Of a DNA stretch of 34,836 bases, positions 7,967-15,784 are shown piece by piece (positions within the stretch are counted from its first letter, which is position 1; the number at the start of each line of letters is the position of its first letter). A program made the position numbers and the translations under genes. This DNA is from a virus. The notes beneath the pieces are model-generated. The model was not told the DNA's origin. It was given only the letters and a program-made list of their open reading frames with translations, and searched no databases. The DNA lies in the IMG/VR virus record IMGVR_UViG_3300021519_000031, positions 1 to 34,836 of that record. The stretch is one strand, 5' to 3'.

Positions 7967-8344
7967 ATGACAATGTTGAATGAAGATACCTTTTTGATGT
8001 ACGCAGTGAAGCATTATAGAAATCCCAGCTGTACCGGGATGAAAGAGTTTCAAGATGATTTAAAGCGGTTTAAATATATCAAGCGATTGTTGCGACGATA
8101 TAAAAAAACACAACAGATACCTGAAAATTTGGTTCTGAATCATATCATTTTGTTATATAATGTCTTTGGTGAGGCAACTGTTCCGTTATTGTTTTATAAA
8201 ATAGAACGAGACCATTGGGTGCAACTTAAAACATTTTTAGTATTTTTGCATTACTTACCTGATAACTATCAGCTAACAGAAGAAATAACAGAATCAGATA
8301 TTCCGTTAGATGCAAGTGTTATCAACAAATTACGAAAAATATGA
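7967..8344 (+). CDS. Conserved T4-type phage protein (DUF7207-like)
   Basis: A 125-residue helical protein. The layout DTFLMYAVKHYRNPSC..EFQDDLKRFKYIKRLLRRY..ILNHIILLYNVFG..VQLKTFLVFLHYLP matches a small family conserved in T4-like marine phages, which I recall as DUF7207. Function is not known. A second in-frame ATG at 7973 could be the real start. Its stop overlaps the next ATG (ATGA at 8341-8344), indicating translational coupling. Confidence 0.6.
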   Translation: MTMLNEDTFLMYAVKHYRNPSCTGMKEFQDDLKRFKYIKRLLRRYKKTQQIPENLVLNHIILLYNVFGEATVPLLFYKIERDHWVQLKTFLVFLHYLPDNYQLTEEITESDIPLDASVINKLRKI

Positions 8345-8505
8345 AAACGTTCAAAGAATTTATTAACGAAGATGGCATGGGTGCAGGAGCTGTTCCTGCA
8401 AATAACGTTGCCAACTCAGGGGCAACTGCGATTGCAAAATATGACCCCATTATGAAATTTAAAATGTTTCGTAGAAAACCTGTCATCAAAGGAGTTAAAA
8501 AATGA
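8341..8505 (+). CDS. Small MKTFKEF-type phage protein
   Basis: A 54-residue gene that overlaps both neighbours by ATGA junctions (8341-8344 and 8502-8505), strong evidence that it is translated. The sequence begins MKTFKEFINEDGMGAGAVPANN and ends in a basic tail (MFRRKPVIKGVKK). This N-terminus followed by a Gly/Ala/Asn-rich linker is a recurring small-protein type in T4-like phage structural regions. Function is unknown; it may be a virion or assembly peptide. Confidence 0.7.
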   Translation: MKTFKEFINEDGMGAGAVPANNVANSGATAIAKYDPIMKFKMFRRKPVIKGVKK

Positions 8506-8741
8506 TTATAGATATTATTATTTTCGCTGTCGGCGTCGGAATTTTTTCTTACATCATCAAAGATTTGTTTTTTAAGAAAGAAAAAACATATGCTACTATC
8601 ATTCCTGTTGCACAAGTGGAACCTGTTGCTGAGCCAGTTGCTAAGCCAGTTGCACCTGAGATGAAAGCAGTAACGCCAAAAAGAAAGTATGGCGGCAAAG
8701 TTAAAAAGACCAAGAGTGGAATGCTTGGTCGCAATGAGTAA
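8502..8741 (+). CDS. Small single-helix membrane protein
   Basis: A 79-residue protein with a hydrophobic helix at residues 2-20 (IIDIIIFAVGVGIFSYIIK). A linker of VEPVAEPVAKPVAP repeats follows, and the C-terminus is strongly basic (PKRKYGGKVKKTKSG). ATGA overlap with the preceding gene. A membrane anchor plus Pro/Ala spacer and basic tail could tether it to phospholipid or nucleic acid. Function unknown. Confidence 0.55.
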   Translation: MIIDIIIFAVGVGIFSYIIKDLFFKKEKTYATIIPVAQVEPVAEPVAKPVAPEMKAVTPKRKYGGKVKKTKSGMLGRNE

Positions 8742-8748
8742 ATAACAC

Positions 8749-9249
8749 ATGGCAATCGACGCGGAAATTGCAGTTTTAAAGAGTGATGTTAATAGAATAA
8801 CGTCACTGTTTGAAAAACTGGATACTGCCATTGAAAAAATGGGAGACACGTCCAATACCATTGCTCAGATGTTAGCCGTACATGAGGAAAAAATAAATAA
8901 AAATGAAGAAGTCGAGGAAGAATTATTTCGATTGTTAGAACAACGGCGAGGAGAAATGCAGATTGACATTAAAGAGATGCATTCCCGCATTACAACCGTG
9001 AGCCGCGAATTAGCAGACGATATCACTGACACCGAACACCGCCTCATGACCGCCTTAACATATGGATTATCCGATGTTAAGAAATGCATCACGGATGAAT
9101 ATAAAACAAATCGTGAGAAGCAGGAATTGCTTGAGACGCGAGTCAGCGACTTGGAAAAGTGGCGCTGGGTCATCTTGGGCGGTAGCATCATGTTCAGCGC
9201 ATTTGCCCATGAAATTATAACCTTTTTATCAGCATTTCTAAGAAAATAA
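8749..9249 (+). CDS. Coiled-coil protein with C-terminal membrane anchor (DUF7201-like)
   Basis: A 166-residue protein made of a long charged coiled coil (about residues 1-140) ending in LEKWRWVILGGSIMFSAFAHEIITFL, a C-terminal membrane helix. This LEKWRW-helix ending and the AVHEEKI motif match a family in T4-like phages that I recall as DUF7201. Tail-anchored coiled-coil proteins of this type are sometimes called putative holins or spanin-like proteins. It is the last gene before the 9260 promoter. Function unproven. Confidence 0.6.
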   Translation: MAIDAEIAVLKSDVNRITSLFEKLDTAIEKMGDTSNTIAQMLAVHEEKINKNEEVEEELFRLLEQRRGEMQIDIKEMHSRITTVSRELADDITDTEHRLMTALTYGLSDVKKCITDEYKTNREKQELLETRVSDLEKWRWVILGGSIMFSAFAHEIITFLSAFLRK

Positions 9250-9259
9250 TTCTGTAGGC

Positions 9260-9288
9260 TTGACATTGCACACTACATAGTGTATCTT
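9260..9288 (+). promoter_or_regulatory. Early sigma70-type promoter of the primase operon
   Basis: TTGACA (9260-9265), 17-base spacer, TATCTT (9283-9288). The element matches four other intergenic promoters in the window. ACACTA and TAGTGT (9270-9275 and 9278-9283) form an inverted repeat inside the spacer and could be an operator. AGGAGG lies just before the primase ATG at 9309. Confidence 0.75.
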
Positions 9289-9308
9289 CCATAGATAGGA
9301 GGTACACT

Positions 9309-10322
9309 ATGTCTTATTTTATAGATGTGAAATACTTGAATATGGTTGGTCATCGCTTACCCCTGTTCAAGAAAAAGAAAACTGATTTGTGGAATTGTCG
9401 GTGCGTTATTTGTGGAGATTCATCAACAAATAAAAAGAAAGCACGTGGATATTTCTATCGGCAAAAAAATGATTTATATTACAAGTGTCATAATTGTTTA
9501 GCGAGTCAGCATTTTGGTACCTTCTTGAAGAACATGGATTCAACAACATATCAACAATATGTGTTTGAACGATACAGTAAAGGTGAAAATGGTCCTAAAG
9601 CGCATAAATCTGCTGAGACATTTATAAAATTTGAACAACCTGTATTTAAAGAAAAAAATCTGCTTGATACCATTGCCCAACGTCTTGATAGCTTGTCTGA
9701 TGACAACGAGGCGGTGCAGTATTGTCTGGCACGAAACATCTCAATTGACAAATTTTCACACTTGTATTATATTCCCTCAGTGAAAGATATTGCGAAAATC
9801 GCCCCTCAGTATGCAAGTATTCAAACAAAAGAACCGCGCTTGTTACTCCCGTTTTATAATGAATCCGGTGAATTGACGGGAGTAACAATGCGTGGTCTTC
9901 GTAATGAAGCACTCAGATATATAATGATTAAGATACGTGAAGATGAACCTTTGATTTTTGGGATGAACACACTTGATAAAAATGAACCTATTACTATTGT
10001 GGAAGGTCCTATTGATAGCTTGTTTCTTTCGAATAGTCTGGCTTGTGCTGGCACAGGCTTCGGAAAACTTGAATCATTACAGCTTCCTAAAGAAAATATC
10101 ACAATTGTTTTTGACAATCAGCCACGAAACACAGAGGTATGTAAAATTGTTGAAAAGTATATCAAGCTGGACTACAATGTTTGTATCTGGCCGTGTAGCA
10201 TCAGCGAAAAAGATGTTAACGACATGGTGTCATCTGGAAGAAACGTACAACAAATTATTCGGGACAACACATACAAAGGACTCATGGCGCAATTGAAATT
10301 TACAGAATGGAGAAATTGTTAA
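9309..10322 (+). CDS. DNA primase, T4 gp61-like
   Basis: A 337-residue primase that makes RNA primers for lagging-strand synthesis with the phage helicase. The zinc-binding module is at residues 30-63, with CVIC (32-35) and CHNC (60-63). The TOPRIM domain follows: ITIVEGPIDS near 228-237, with E232 a likely catalytic acid, and IVFDNQPRN near 266-274, where FDNQPR is characteristic of T4-type gp61. Length is close to T4 gp61. It is the first gene after the 9260 promoter with a good AGGAGG site, and its stop overlaps the thyX start (TAATG). A promoter-like element lies inside the gene at 9745-9773. Confidence 0.88.
   Translation: MSYFIDVKYLNMVGHRLPLFKKKKTDLWNCRCVICGDSSTNKKKARGYFYRQKNDLYYKCHNCLASQHFGTFLKNMDSTTYQQYVFERYSKGENGPKAHKSAETFIKFEQPVFKEKNLLDTIAQRLDSLSDDNEAVQYCLARNISIDKFSHLYYIPSVKDIAKIAPQYASIQTKEPRLLLPFYNESGELTGVTMRGLRNEALRYIMIKIREDEPLIFGMNTLDKNEPITIVEGPIDSLFLSNSLACAGTGFGKLESLQLPKENITIVFDNQPRNTEVCKIVEKYIKLDYNVCIWPCSISEKDVNDMVSSGRNVQQIIRDNTYKGLMAQLKFTEWRNC
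9745..9773 (+). promoter_or_regulatory. Promoter-like element inside the primase gene
   Basis: TTGACA (9745-9750), exactly 17 bases, then TATATT (9768-9773): the same boxes and spacing as the intergenic early promoters. It lacks the downstream ACA shared by most of those. It could drive thyX, mazG-like and nrdJ internally, or may be chance in coding sequence. Confidence 0.35.
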
Positions 10323-11005
10323 TGAAAGTGAAATTGATATCTCATACAGTAGCATGTGGAGAAGAAGCAGACACTCCATATGATGTAACCCAACTCATTG
10401 CCTATTGTGCGCGTGTGAGTAATCCTAGCAATCAAATGAACACGGGCACCGCGGACAAGTTGATTGAGTATTTGATTAAATGGAAGCATTGGTCGCCGTT
10501 TGAAATGGCAAACCTATGTTTAGAAATTGAAACCACCCGAGATATCGCGCGGCAAATTCTACGGCATCGGAGTTTCACATTCCAAGAATTCAGTCAGCGA
10601 TATGCTGACCCTGTTAAGGAACTGGAATTTGTTACACGCGAAGTCCGATTGCAAGACACGAAGAATCGTCAGAACAGCATTCCCTCGGATGATGCTAATA
10701 TGGCTGTGCAGTGGAATATTCAGCAATCCATTGTTGTTGATGCGGCAGAATCTGCATACAAGTGGGCAATTGAGCATGGAATTGCCAAGGAAGTTGCCCG
10801 TGCGGTCTTGCCCGAGGGGCTTACCATGAGTCGCATGTATGTGAACGGAACCTTAAGAAGTTGGGTTCACTATATAGAAACACGCACACACGAAAGCACA
10901 CAAAAGGAACATCGGGAAATTGCAGTAGCTTGTGCCAAAGTTATTGCTGAAATCTTCCCTTTGATAAATAAATTTTCACATAATGGGGTGTCATATGCAA
11001 AGTGA
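10322..11005 (+). CDS. thyX: Flavin-dependent thymidylate synthase ThyX
   Basis: A 227-residue enzyme that methylates dUMP to dTMP using FAD, NADPH and methylene-tetrahydrofolate. The signature RHRSFTFQEFSQRY lies at residues 81-94. GLTMSRMYVNGTLRSWVHYIETR near residues 160-185 gives the expected C-terminal active-site block. I choose the ATG at 10322 (TAATG overlap with the primase stop, GGAG 9 bases upstream) over the in-frame ATG at 10307. It works with the MazG-like and RNR genes downstream in dNTP supply, and thymidylate made by ThyX does not require host ThyA. Confidence 0.93.
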   Translation: MKVKLISHTVACGEEADTPYDVTQLIAYCARVSNPSNQMNTGTADKLIEYLIKWKHWSPFEMANLCLEIETTRDIARQILRHRSFTFQEFSQRYADPVKELEFVTREVRLQDTKNRQNSIPSDDANMAVQWNIQQSIVVDAAESAYKWAIEHGIAKEVARAVLPEGLTMSRMYVNGTLRSWVHYIETRTHESTQKEHREIAVACAKVIAEIFPLINKFSHNGVSYAK

Positions 11006-11381
11006 CGTACAGATTTTTATGGAAGCATGTGGGCAAGAAGTTCGGAGAAGCCCAAGCTACGAATTAGCGAACGAGAAGCAGGTTAATTTATATTTGGAAC
11101 TTGTTCGTGAAGAATTCGAGGAGCTGAAAGCAGGACATGTGAACAAGGATATTGTTGAGGTTGCTGATGCTTGCGGAGATTTAATCTGGGTTATTCTAGG
11201 CATGTGTAACTCATTAGGTATTAACATTCATCCGGTTTGGCAAGAAATCACAACATCAAACATGAGTAAGACAGTTGACGGTACAGTTATTCGCAGAGCA
11301 GATGGAAAGATTTTAAAGCCCGACAGTTACTTCCCACCTAACATTCACAAAGCCCTCCAGCTACAGGACACTCCGAAATGA
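10995..11381 (+). CDS. MazG-like nucleotide pyrophosphohydrolase
   Basis: A 128-residue all-helical protein with the MazG/PRA-PH metal-binding signature: REEFEEL (E39, E40, E43) and VEVADACGD (E55, D58, D62). The family hydrolyses NTPs to NMPs and pyrophosphate; in phages it may clear non-canonical nucleotides or alter ppGpp or dNTP pools. I choose the ATG at 10995 because MQSDVQIFMEACGQEV matches the usual N-terminus; an upstream in-frame ATG at 10983 lies deeper inside thyX. The stop overlaps nrdJ (ATGA at 11378). Confidence 0.82.
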   Translation: MQSDVQIFMEACGQEVRRSPSYELANEKQVNLYLELVREEFEELKAGHVNKDIVEVADACGDLIWVILGMCNSLGINIHPVWQEITTSNMSKTVDGTVIRRADGKILKPDSYFPPNIHKALQLQDTPK

Positions 11382-13237
11382 AGAAGATGGAACTTCCCGC
11401 AAAGATTTTATCCGATATCACGATATTCATGAAGTATGCAAAGTACGACAAGAAAAAAGAACGTCGTGAAAACTGGAAGGAGTTGGTAACACGCAACAAG
11501 CAAATGCACCTAGACCGGTATCCTGAGTTAAAGGATGAGATTGAGGCTGCCTATAAGTTTGTGTTTGATAAGAAAATTCTTCCCTCGATGCGTTCCTTGC
11601 AATTTGCAGGAAAGCCCATTGATATCAATAACGCACGATTATATAACTGTTGCTTTCTTCCTGTAGACCATGTGGACGCATTTAGCGAAATCATGTTTCT
11701 GTTGTTGTCAGGCACAGGGGTGGGATATTCTGTTCAACAGCATCATGTTGAGAAGCTTCCAGAAATTTCAAAGCCCGTCAAGACACGCCGCTATTTGGTT
11801 GGTGACAGCATTGAAGGATGGGCTGATGCCGTGAAGGTTATGATTACCGCATATCTCAAGGGCAAGGCACTTCCTCTGTATGATTTTAGCGATATTCGTC
11901 CCAAGGGGGCAATGCTTGTTACATCAGGCGGCAAAGCACCTGGACCTGAACCTTTAAAGGATTGCCTACATAATGTGCAAAAAATCTTGGATAGGAAGAA
12001 CAATGGCGACAAGCTTACAACGCTTGAAGTTCACGATATTCTATGCTATATTGCTGATGCTGTTCTGGCTGGTGGCATTCGTCGCTCTGCCATGATTGCC
12101 TTGTTCAACATTGATGACGATGACATGCTCACCTGTAAATTTGGTAATTGGTGGGAACAAAATGCACAGCGCGGTCGTGCCAATAACTCTGCTGTGATTG
12201 TTCGTCATATGGTTGAGAAGGAGATATTTTTGGATTTGTGGAAGAAGATTGAAGCATCCGGGTCAGGCGAGCCTGGGTTTTTCTTCACCAATGATAAGGA
12301 ATGGGGCATGAATCCCTGCGCGGAAATTTCGTTGCGTCCTTTCCAATTTTGTAATCTCACGACGATTCATGCGGGGGATGTTGAGACACAAGATGATTTA
12401 AATGCCCGTGCAAAAGCGGCATCGTTCATTGGAACATTACAAGCCGCATACACAAATTTTCATTATTTGAGGGATATATGGAAGAAGACAACCGAGAAGG
12501 AAGCGTTGATAGGAGTCAGCATGACGGGAATTGCTTCGGGTGCTGTATTGACCTTGGACCTGAAACTCGCGGCAAACATCGTGAAGGAGGAAAATGCCCG
12601 AGTTGCGGGGCTAATTGGAACGAACCCTGCGTCCAGATGTACTACAGTAAAACCGGAGGGCACCTCGTCATTGGTGCTCGGGACATCATCTGGCATTCAC
12701 TCATGGCATAGTGAATATTACACTCGCCGTGTGCGTGTGGGCAAGAATGAGAGCATCTATAATTATTTACTTATCAACCATCCTGAATTGGTGAAGGATG
12801 AATTCTTCAAGCCAAACATTCAAGCAGTCATTGAAGTGCCTCAGAAGGCCCCTGACGGGGCAATCACACGACAAGAAAGCGCCTTAGACTTATTGCACCG
12901 TGTCAGTAAGGTATGGAAGGAATGGGTAAAACCAGGCCATCGTAAAGGCGCGAATAAGAATAATGTATCGGTCACGGTGACCATGAAGCCTGAAGAATGG
13001 GCTGATGTGGGTGAGTGGATGTGGGCGAATCGTGACAACTTCACAGCATTGTCAGTGCTTCCTTATGCTGACCATAGCTATGTGCAAGCACCTTTTGAAG
13101 ATATCACGGAAGAACAATACACTGAAATGGTGAAATCATTACATGCCATCAATCTTGATGATGTCGTGGAATTAACCGATGACACTACCTTGCAGGGTGA
13201 AGTTGCCTGTGGCGGTGGTGCCTGTGAAATCGTATAG
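11378..13237 (+). CDS. nrdJ: Adenosylcobalamin-dependent ribonucleotide reductase (class II)
   Basis: A 619-residue monomeric class II enzyme that reduces ribonucleotides to deoxyribonucleotides with vitamin B12 and no oxygen requirement. The thiyl-radical loop is MNPCAEIS at 311-318 (N312, C314, E316). NCCFLP near 90-95 holds one redox cysteine. The C-terminal CGGGAC (C611, C616) is the shuttle pair reloaded by thioredoxin, which is encoded at 14783. No beta subunit is present or needed. It is shorter than the Lactobacillus enzyme but normal for phage members. The host must supply cobalamin. No intein is seen. Confidence 0.92.
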   Translation: MKKMELPAKILSDITIFMKYAKYDKKKERRENWKELVTRNKQMHLDRYPELKDEIEAAYKFVFDKKILPSMRSLQFAGKPIDINNARLYNCCFLPVDHVDAFSEIMFLLLSGTGVGYSVQQHHVEKLPEISKPVKTRRYLVGDSIEGWADAVKVMITAYLKGKALPLYDFSDIRPKGAMLVTSGGKAPGPEPLKDCLHNVQKILDRKNNGDKLTTLEVHDILCYIADAVLAGGIRRSAMIALFNIDDDDMLTCKFGNWWEQNAQRGRANNSAVIVRHMVEKEIFLDLWKKIEASGSGEPGFFFTNDKEWGMNPCAEISLRPFQFCNLTTIHAGDVETQDDLNARAKAASFIGTLQAAYTNFHYLRDIWKKTTEKEALIGVSMTGIASGAVLTLDLKLAANIVKEENARVAGLIGTNPASRCTTVKPEGTSSLVLGTSSGIHSWHSEYYTRRVRVGKNESIYNYLLINHPELVKDEFFKPNIQAVIEVPQKAPDGAITRQESALDLLHRVSKVWKEWVKPGHRKGANKNNVSVTVTMKPEEWADVGEWMWANRDNFTALSVLPYADHSYVQAPFEDITEEQYTEMVKSLHAINLDDVVELTDDTTLQGEVACGGGACEIV

Positions 13238-13239
13238 GT

Positions 13240-13959
13240 ATGCGTCGAAGTTTGAAGGAGTTAGTTACGATTGTCGTACCGTGTAAAAATGAAGAAAATT
13301 ATATTGGTCAGTTATTATCAGATATTTCTGACCAATATCATCTTCGTACTGTACGGGTGATTATTGCTGACGCACACTCCACCGATAAGACATTGGAAAT
13401 TATTGACACATATCGAAATTTGTTGGACATACAAGTAATAGAAGGTGGTACAGTATCGGTAGGTAGAAACAACGGAGCCAAATTAGTTACCACTCCATAT
13501 ATTTTATTTCTTGATGCAGATGTTCGATTTTTCAACTATTGTATGGTGTATGATGCAGTACAATGCATCCACAACAAAAATTTAGATTTGGTAACACTTA
13601 GTCCAAAAAATTATGGAACGGAATGGCGAGCATCTATTCTATTTTATCTATTTGGGGTGTTCAATAAAGTAATGGCGAAATTTACTCCGTTCGCAGTTGG
13701 AGCATTTTTTCTCACTCGAAAGTCTGTATTTGATGCATTTGGGGGATTTCCAAACAAGTATCATACATCAGAAGATTATATACTCAGTACACAATACGAT
13801 GTTAACAAATTTAAAATTGTGGATGGATATTTCGGGCAAGATGAACGCCGTTTTAAAAAACTTGGGTATTTTGGAATGTTACGATATATGATAGTAAATT
13901 TCTTCAACCGACATAACTTGGCGCATTTTGAAAAAGCTAAAGTTAATTACTGGAACTAA
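13240..13959 (+). CDS. Family 2 glycosyltransferase
   Basis: A 239-residue GT-A fold enzyme. VTIVVPCKNEENYIGQLLSD at the N-terminus is the nucleotide-sugar-binding start, IIADAHSTDKTLEII supplies the DxSxDxT motif, and LDADVRFF (91-98) holds the DxD-type metal site. ARRF-type residues (GQDERRF) near the C-terminus fit an acceptor site. No membrane helix is obvious beyond one hydrophobic stretch near residues 130-150. It starts 2 bases after nrdJ and is followed by a tiny membrane peptide and an LpxH-like enzyme, suggesting modification of host surface glycans or of phage DNA or virions. The acceptor is unknown. Confidence 0.85.
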   Translation: MRRSLKELVTIVVPCKNEENYIGQLLSDISDQYHLRTVRVIIADAHSTDKTLEIIDTYRNLLDIQVIEGGTVSVGRNNGAKLVTTPYILFLDADVRFFNYCMVYDAVQCIHNKNLDLVTLSPKNYGTEWRASILFYLFGVFNKVMAKFTPFAVGAFFLTRKSVFDAFGGFPNKYHTSEDYILSTQYDVNKFKIVDGYFGQDERRFKKLGYFGMLRYMIVNFFNRHNLAHFEKAKVNYWN

Positions 13960-13961
13960 TT

Positions 13962-14054
13962 ATGGAAAATAACATGACATGGTGGAAATGGCTTATCGTA
14001 GATGTAGTTATTGGCTCGTGGCTATATGCAACATATATGAATTTTTTCGTATAA
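13962..14054 (+). CDS. Tiny single-helix membrane peptide
   Basis: A 30-residue ORF (MENNMTWWKWLIVDVVIG, then SWLYATYMNFFV) lying exactly between the glycosyltransferase stop and the LpxH-like start with gaps of 2 and 6 bases. One membrane helix spans about residues 7-29. There is no strong ribosome-binding site, so translation would rely on coupling. Gene-tight spacing supports it, but it is short enough to be chance. Confidence 0.45.
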   Translation: MENNMTWWKWLIVDVVIGSWLYATYMNFFV

Positions 14055-14060
14055 CGTTGT

Positions 14061-14786
14061 ATGAAACATTACAAAGCTATAATTGTATCAGATGTGCATT
14101 TGGGGACTGATGATAGCAAAGCAGCAGAGTTCCTAGAATTTTTGAATTCCCATCACACAGACATTCTCATCATCAACGGTGACTTTGTGGATGGGTGGGC
14201 GTTGGCACGGGGTGTTCGGTGGAGAAGTAAGCACACCAAAGTTATTTCGAAAGTCTTGGATATTTCTCGTAAAGTTCCTGTGGTATGGATTCGCGGCAAC
14301 CATGATGAGTTTCTTCATGAGTTTATGCACATGCATCTAGGTAAATTACAAATCGCAGAGAACTATATACTAGAAATAGGTGATAAGAAATATTTTATTT
14401 TTCATGGCGATATACTTGATGTATTTGTGGCAAAGTGGAAATGGATAGCAAAATTGGGAGCAGTAGGATATGATTTTGCGTTAGCACTTAACACATGGTA
14501 TAATAAATGGCGAGCGTTTCGCAGATTACCCTATTATTCCATCTCCAAAGATATCAAGCGCGGCGTCAAGGCAGCGGTTAATTACATTACAGATTTTGAA
14601 GTGAGTGCAACGAAACTAGCACGGCAACATGATTGTGCTGGCGTTATTTGTGGGCACATTCATCAACCAGAAAATCGTCAAATCGCAGGAATCCATTATT
14701 TGAATTCAGGTGATTGGGTAGAAAACTTAACAGCAATATTAATTGATACAGACAACACCATACACATTAAGGAGTTTCATTCATGA
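14061..14786 (+). CDS. LpxH-like metallophosphoesterase (UDP-diacylglucosamine pyrophosphatase family)
   Basis: A 241-residue calcineurin-like phosphoesterase with a complete metal-site set: SDVHLG (D11, H13), NGDFVDG (D41), RGNHDEF (N80, H81, D82), FHGD (H115) and GHIHQP (H199, H201). The GNHDEF variant and overall length match the LpxH-like group, which cleaves UDP-2,3-diacylglucosamine to lipid X in lipid A synthesis. Residues 120-160 form a helical, hydrophobic cap that could bind acyl chains. Beside a glycosyltransferase, a role in changing the host outer membrane is attractive but unproven; a nucleotide phosphodiesterase is the alternative. ATGA overlap with the thioredoxin gene. Confidence 0.78.
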   Translation: MKHYKAIIVSDVHLGTDDSKAAEFLEFLNSHHTDILIINGDFVDGWALARGVRWRSKHTKVISKVLDISRKVPVVWIRGNHDEFLHEFMHMHLGKLQIAENYILEIGDKKYFIFHGDILDVFVAKWKWIAKLGAVGYDFALALNTWYNKWRAFRRLPYYSISKDIKRGVKAAVNYITDFEVSATKLARQHDCAGVICGHIHQPENRQIAGIHYLNSGDWVENLTAILIDTDNTIHIKEFHS

Positions 14787-15064
14787 TTACTGTTAAACGG
14801 TTTACTGCCTCATGGTGTGCGCCCTGTCGCATGTTGGCACCTGTTTTAAAGTCAATGGAGGTGGAGTTTCCTTCAGTGTCATTTGAGGTGATTGACACTG
14901 AAGCATCGCCAGAAGAAGCAAAGAAATATGGTGTTCGTTCCATTCCCGTTGTATTGATTCTCAGGGACAATATAGTCGTAGATACTATTGTTGGCTCAAA
15001 TTCCAAAAATACATATGTGAATGCCTTGCTTTCCGTCTTACCTATTGAACAAGGAACTATCTAA
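14783..15064 (+). CDS. Thioredoxin
   Basis: A 93-residue thioredoxin with active site WCAPC at residues 11-15, the cis-proline in RSIPVVLIL (P55) and a GVRSIP strand typical of the fold. It reduces disulfides and is the natural electron donor for the C611/C616 shuttle of the class II RNR encoded 1.5 kb upstream. The start overlaps the preceding stop (ATGA) and its stop overlaps the next gene (TAATG). Slightly short for the family but all core elements are present. Confidence 0.9.
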   Translation: MITVKRFTASWCAPCRMLAPVLKSMEVEFPSVSFEVIDTEASPEEAKKYGVRSIPVVLILRDNIVVDTIVGSNSKNTYVNALLSVLPIEQGTI

Positions 15065-15606
15065 TGACAGACATTATTGATATTATATCGGATCCAGCTG
15101 GGCTTGCGCTGACATTTAACAAAAATCTTATTGTTACACAAAATCTTGCCATTCTAGGTGACGCGGCAATTACCGGGAACACAACTATTACCGGTAATGC
15201 TGTTGTTACCGGTAATATTACAACTGATGGTAATTTAAATGTAGGAAAAAATGCTGTGTGGGCAACTTCAATTGTGGGAATCACAAAAACATTTGATATC
15301 CCACATCCGTCAACACCTGACATGCGATTGCGATATGGGTGCTTAGAAGGACCAGAGCATGCCGTTTATCTTCGCGGCAAAACAACGAACCCCATAATAA
15401 CCTTGCCTGATTATTGGGTTGACTTGGTAGACCTTGATACAATCACGATACAACTTACTGCAACAGTACATACCCAACAATTATACGTACAAGATATACG
15501 AGGTACTGAAATAAATATTTTTGGATCGAGGCTCGACCCATACTATTATTACATCATGGCCGAGCGAAAAGATGTTCCTAAATTAATAACAGAATATAAT
15601 GCATAA
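15064..15606 (+). CDS. Tail-fibre/baseplate structural protein with DIPHPS-type C-terminal block
   Basis: A 180-residue protein. Residues about 28-60 are a regular ITGN/VTGN repeat, likely a beta-helix or triple-stranded shaft. The C-terminal half, KTFDIPHPSTPDMRLRYGCLEGPEHAVYLRG then ITLPDYWVDLVD and IMAERKDVPKLITEY, is a block that recurs at the C-terminus of many T4-like phage fibres and structural proteins. It probably forms a short trimeric fibre or fibre tip. Its location between thioredoxin and a zinc-ribbon gene is away from the other virion genes. Confidence 0.75.
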   Translation: MTDIIDIISDPAGLALTFNKNLIVTQNLAILGDAAITGNTTITGNAVVTGNITTDGNLNVGKNAVWATSIVGITKTFDIPHPSTPDMRLRYGCLEGPEHAVYLRGKTTNPIITLPDYWVDLVDLDTITIQLTATVHTQQLYVQDIRGTEINIFGSRLDPYYYYIMAERKDVPKLITEYNA

Positions 15607-15754
15607 ACTACTAGTGTGTACAGCCTGCGAGGCGGAATTTAAACTCAGACATGATTTAGACCCAAATCATTATGAAATATTGTTTTGCCCATTCTGCGGT
15701 GCAGAGTTGGAGCCAGAAGAAAATTATCAATTTGACGAGGATGACAGCGAATAA
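15599..15754 (+). CDS. Small zinc-ribbon protein
   Basis: A 51-residue protein with two CxxC knuckles (CTAC at 7-10 and CPFC at 30-33) and an acidic tail (PEENYQFDEDDSE). It overlaps the end of the fibre gene by 8 bases. Small phage proteins of this shape (CxxC...EFCPFCG, acidic C-terminus) recur in T4-like cyanophages. Probably a nucleic-acid or protein adaptor; function unknown. Confidence 0.68.
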   Translation: MHKLLVCTACEAEFKLRHDLDPNHYEILFCPFCGAELEPEENYQFDEDDSE

Positions 15755-15757
15755 ATA
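15750..15757 (+). promoter_or_regulatory. Possible variant late promoter (AATAAATA)
   Basis: AATAAATA overlapping the stop of the zinc-ribbon gene, 27 bases before the ATG at 15785. It is part of GAATAAATAGT, identical to the element at 2293-2303. Confidence 0.3.
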
Positions 15758-15784
15758 GTCTAGTATCTTCACAAGGACTAGATT

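Noticed and set aside
12478-12711. Cys-rich + strand frame inside nrdJ
   Set aside because: It is out of frame within a well-supported RNR gene and has no ribosome site; its cysteines arise from codon shift.
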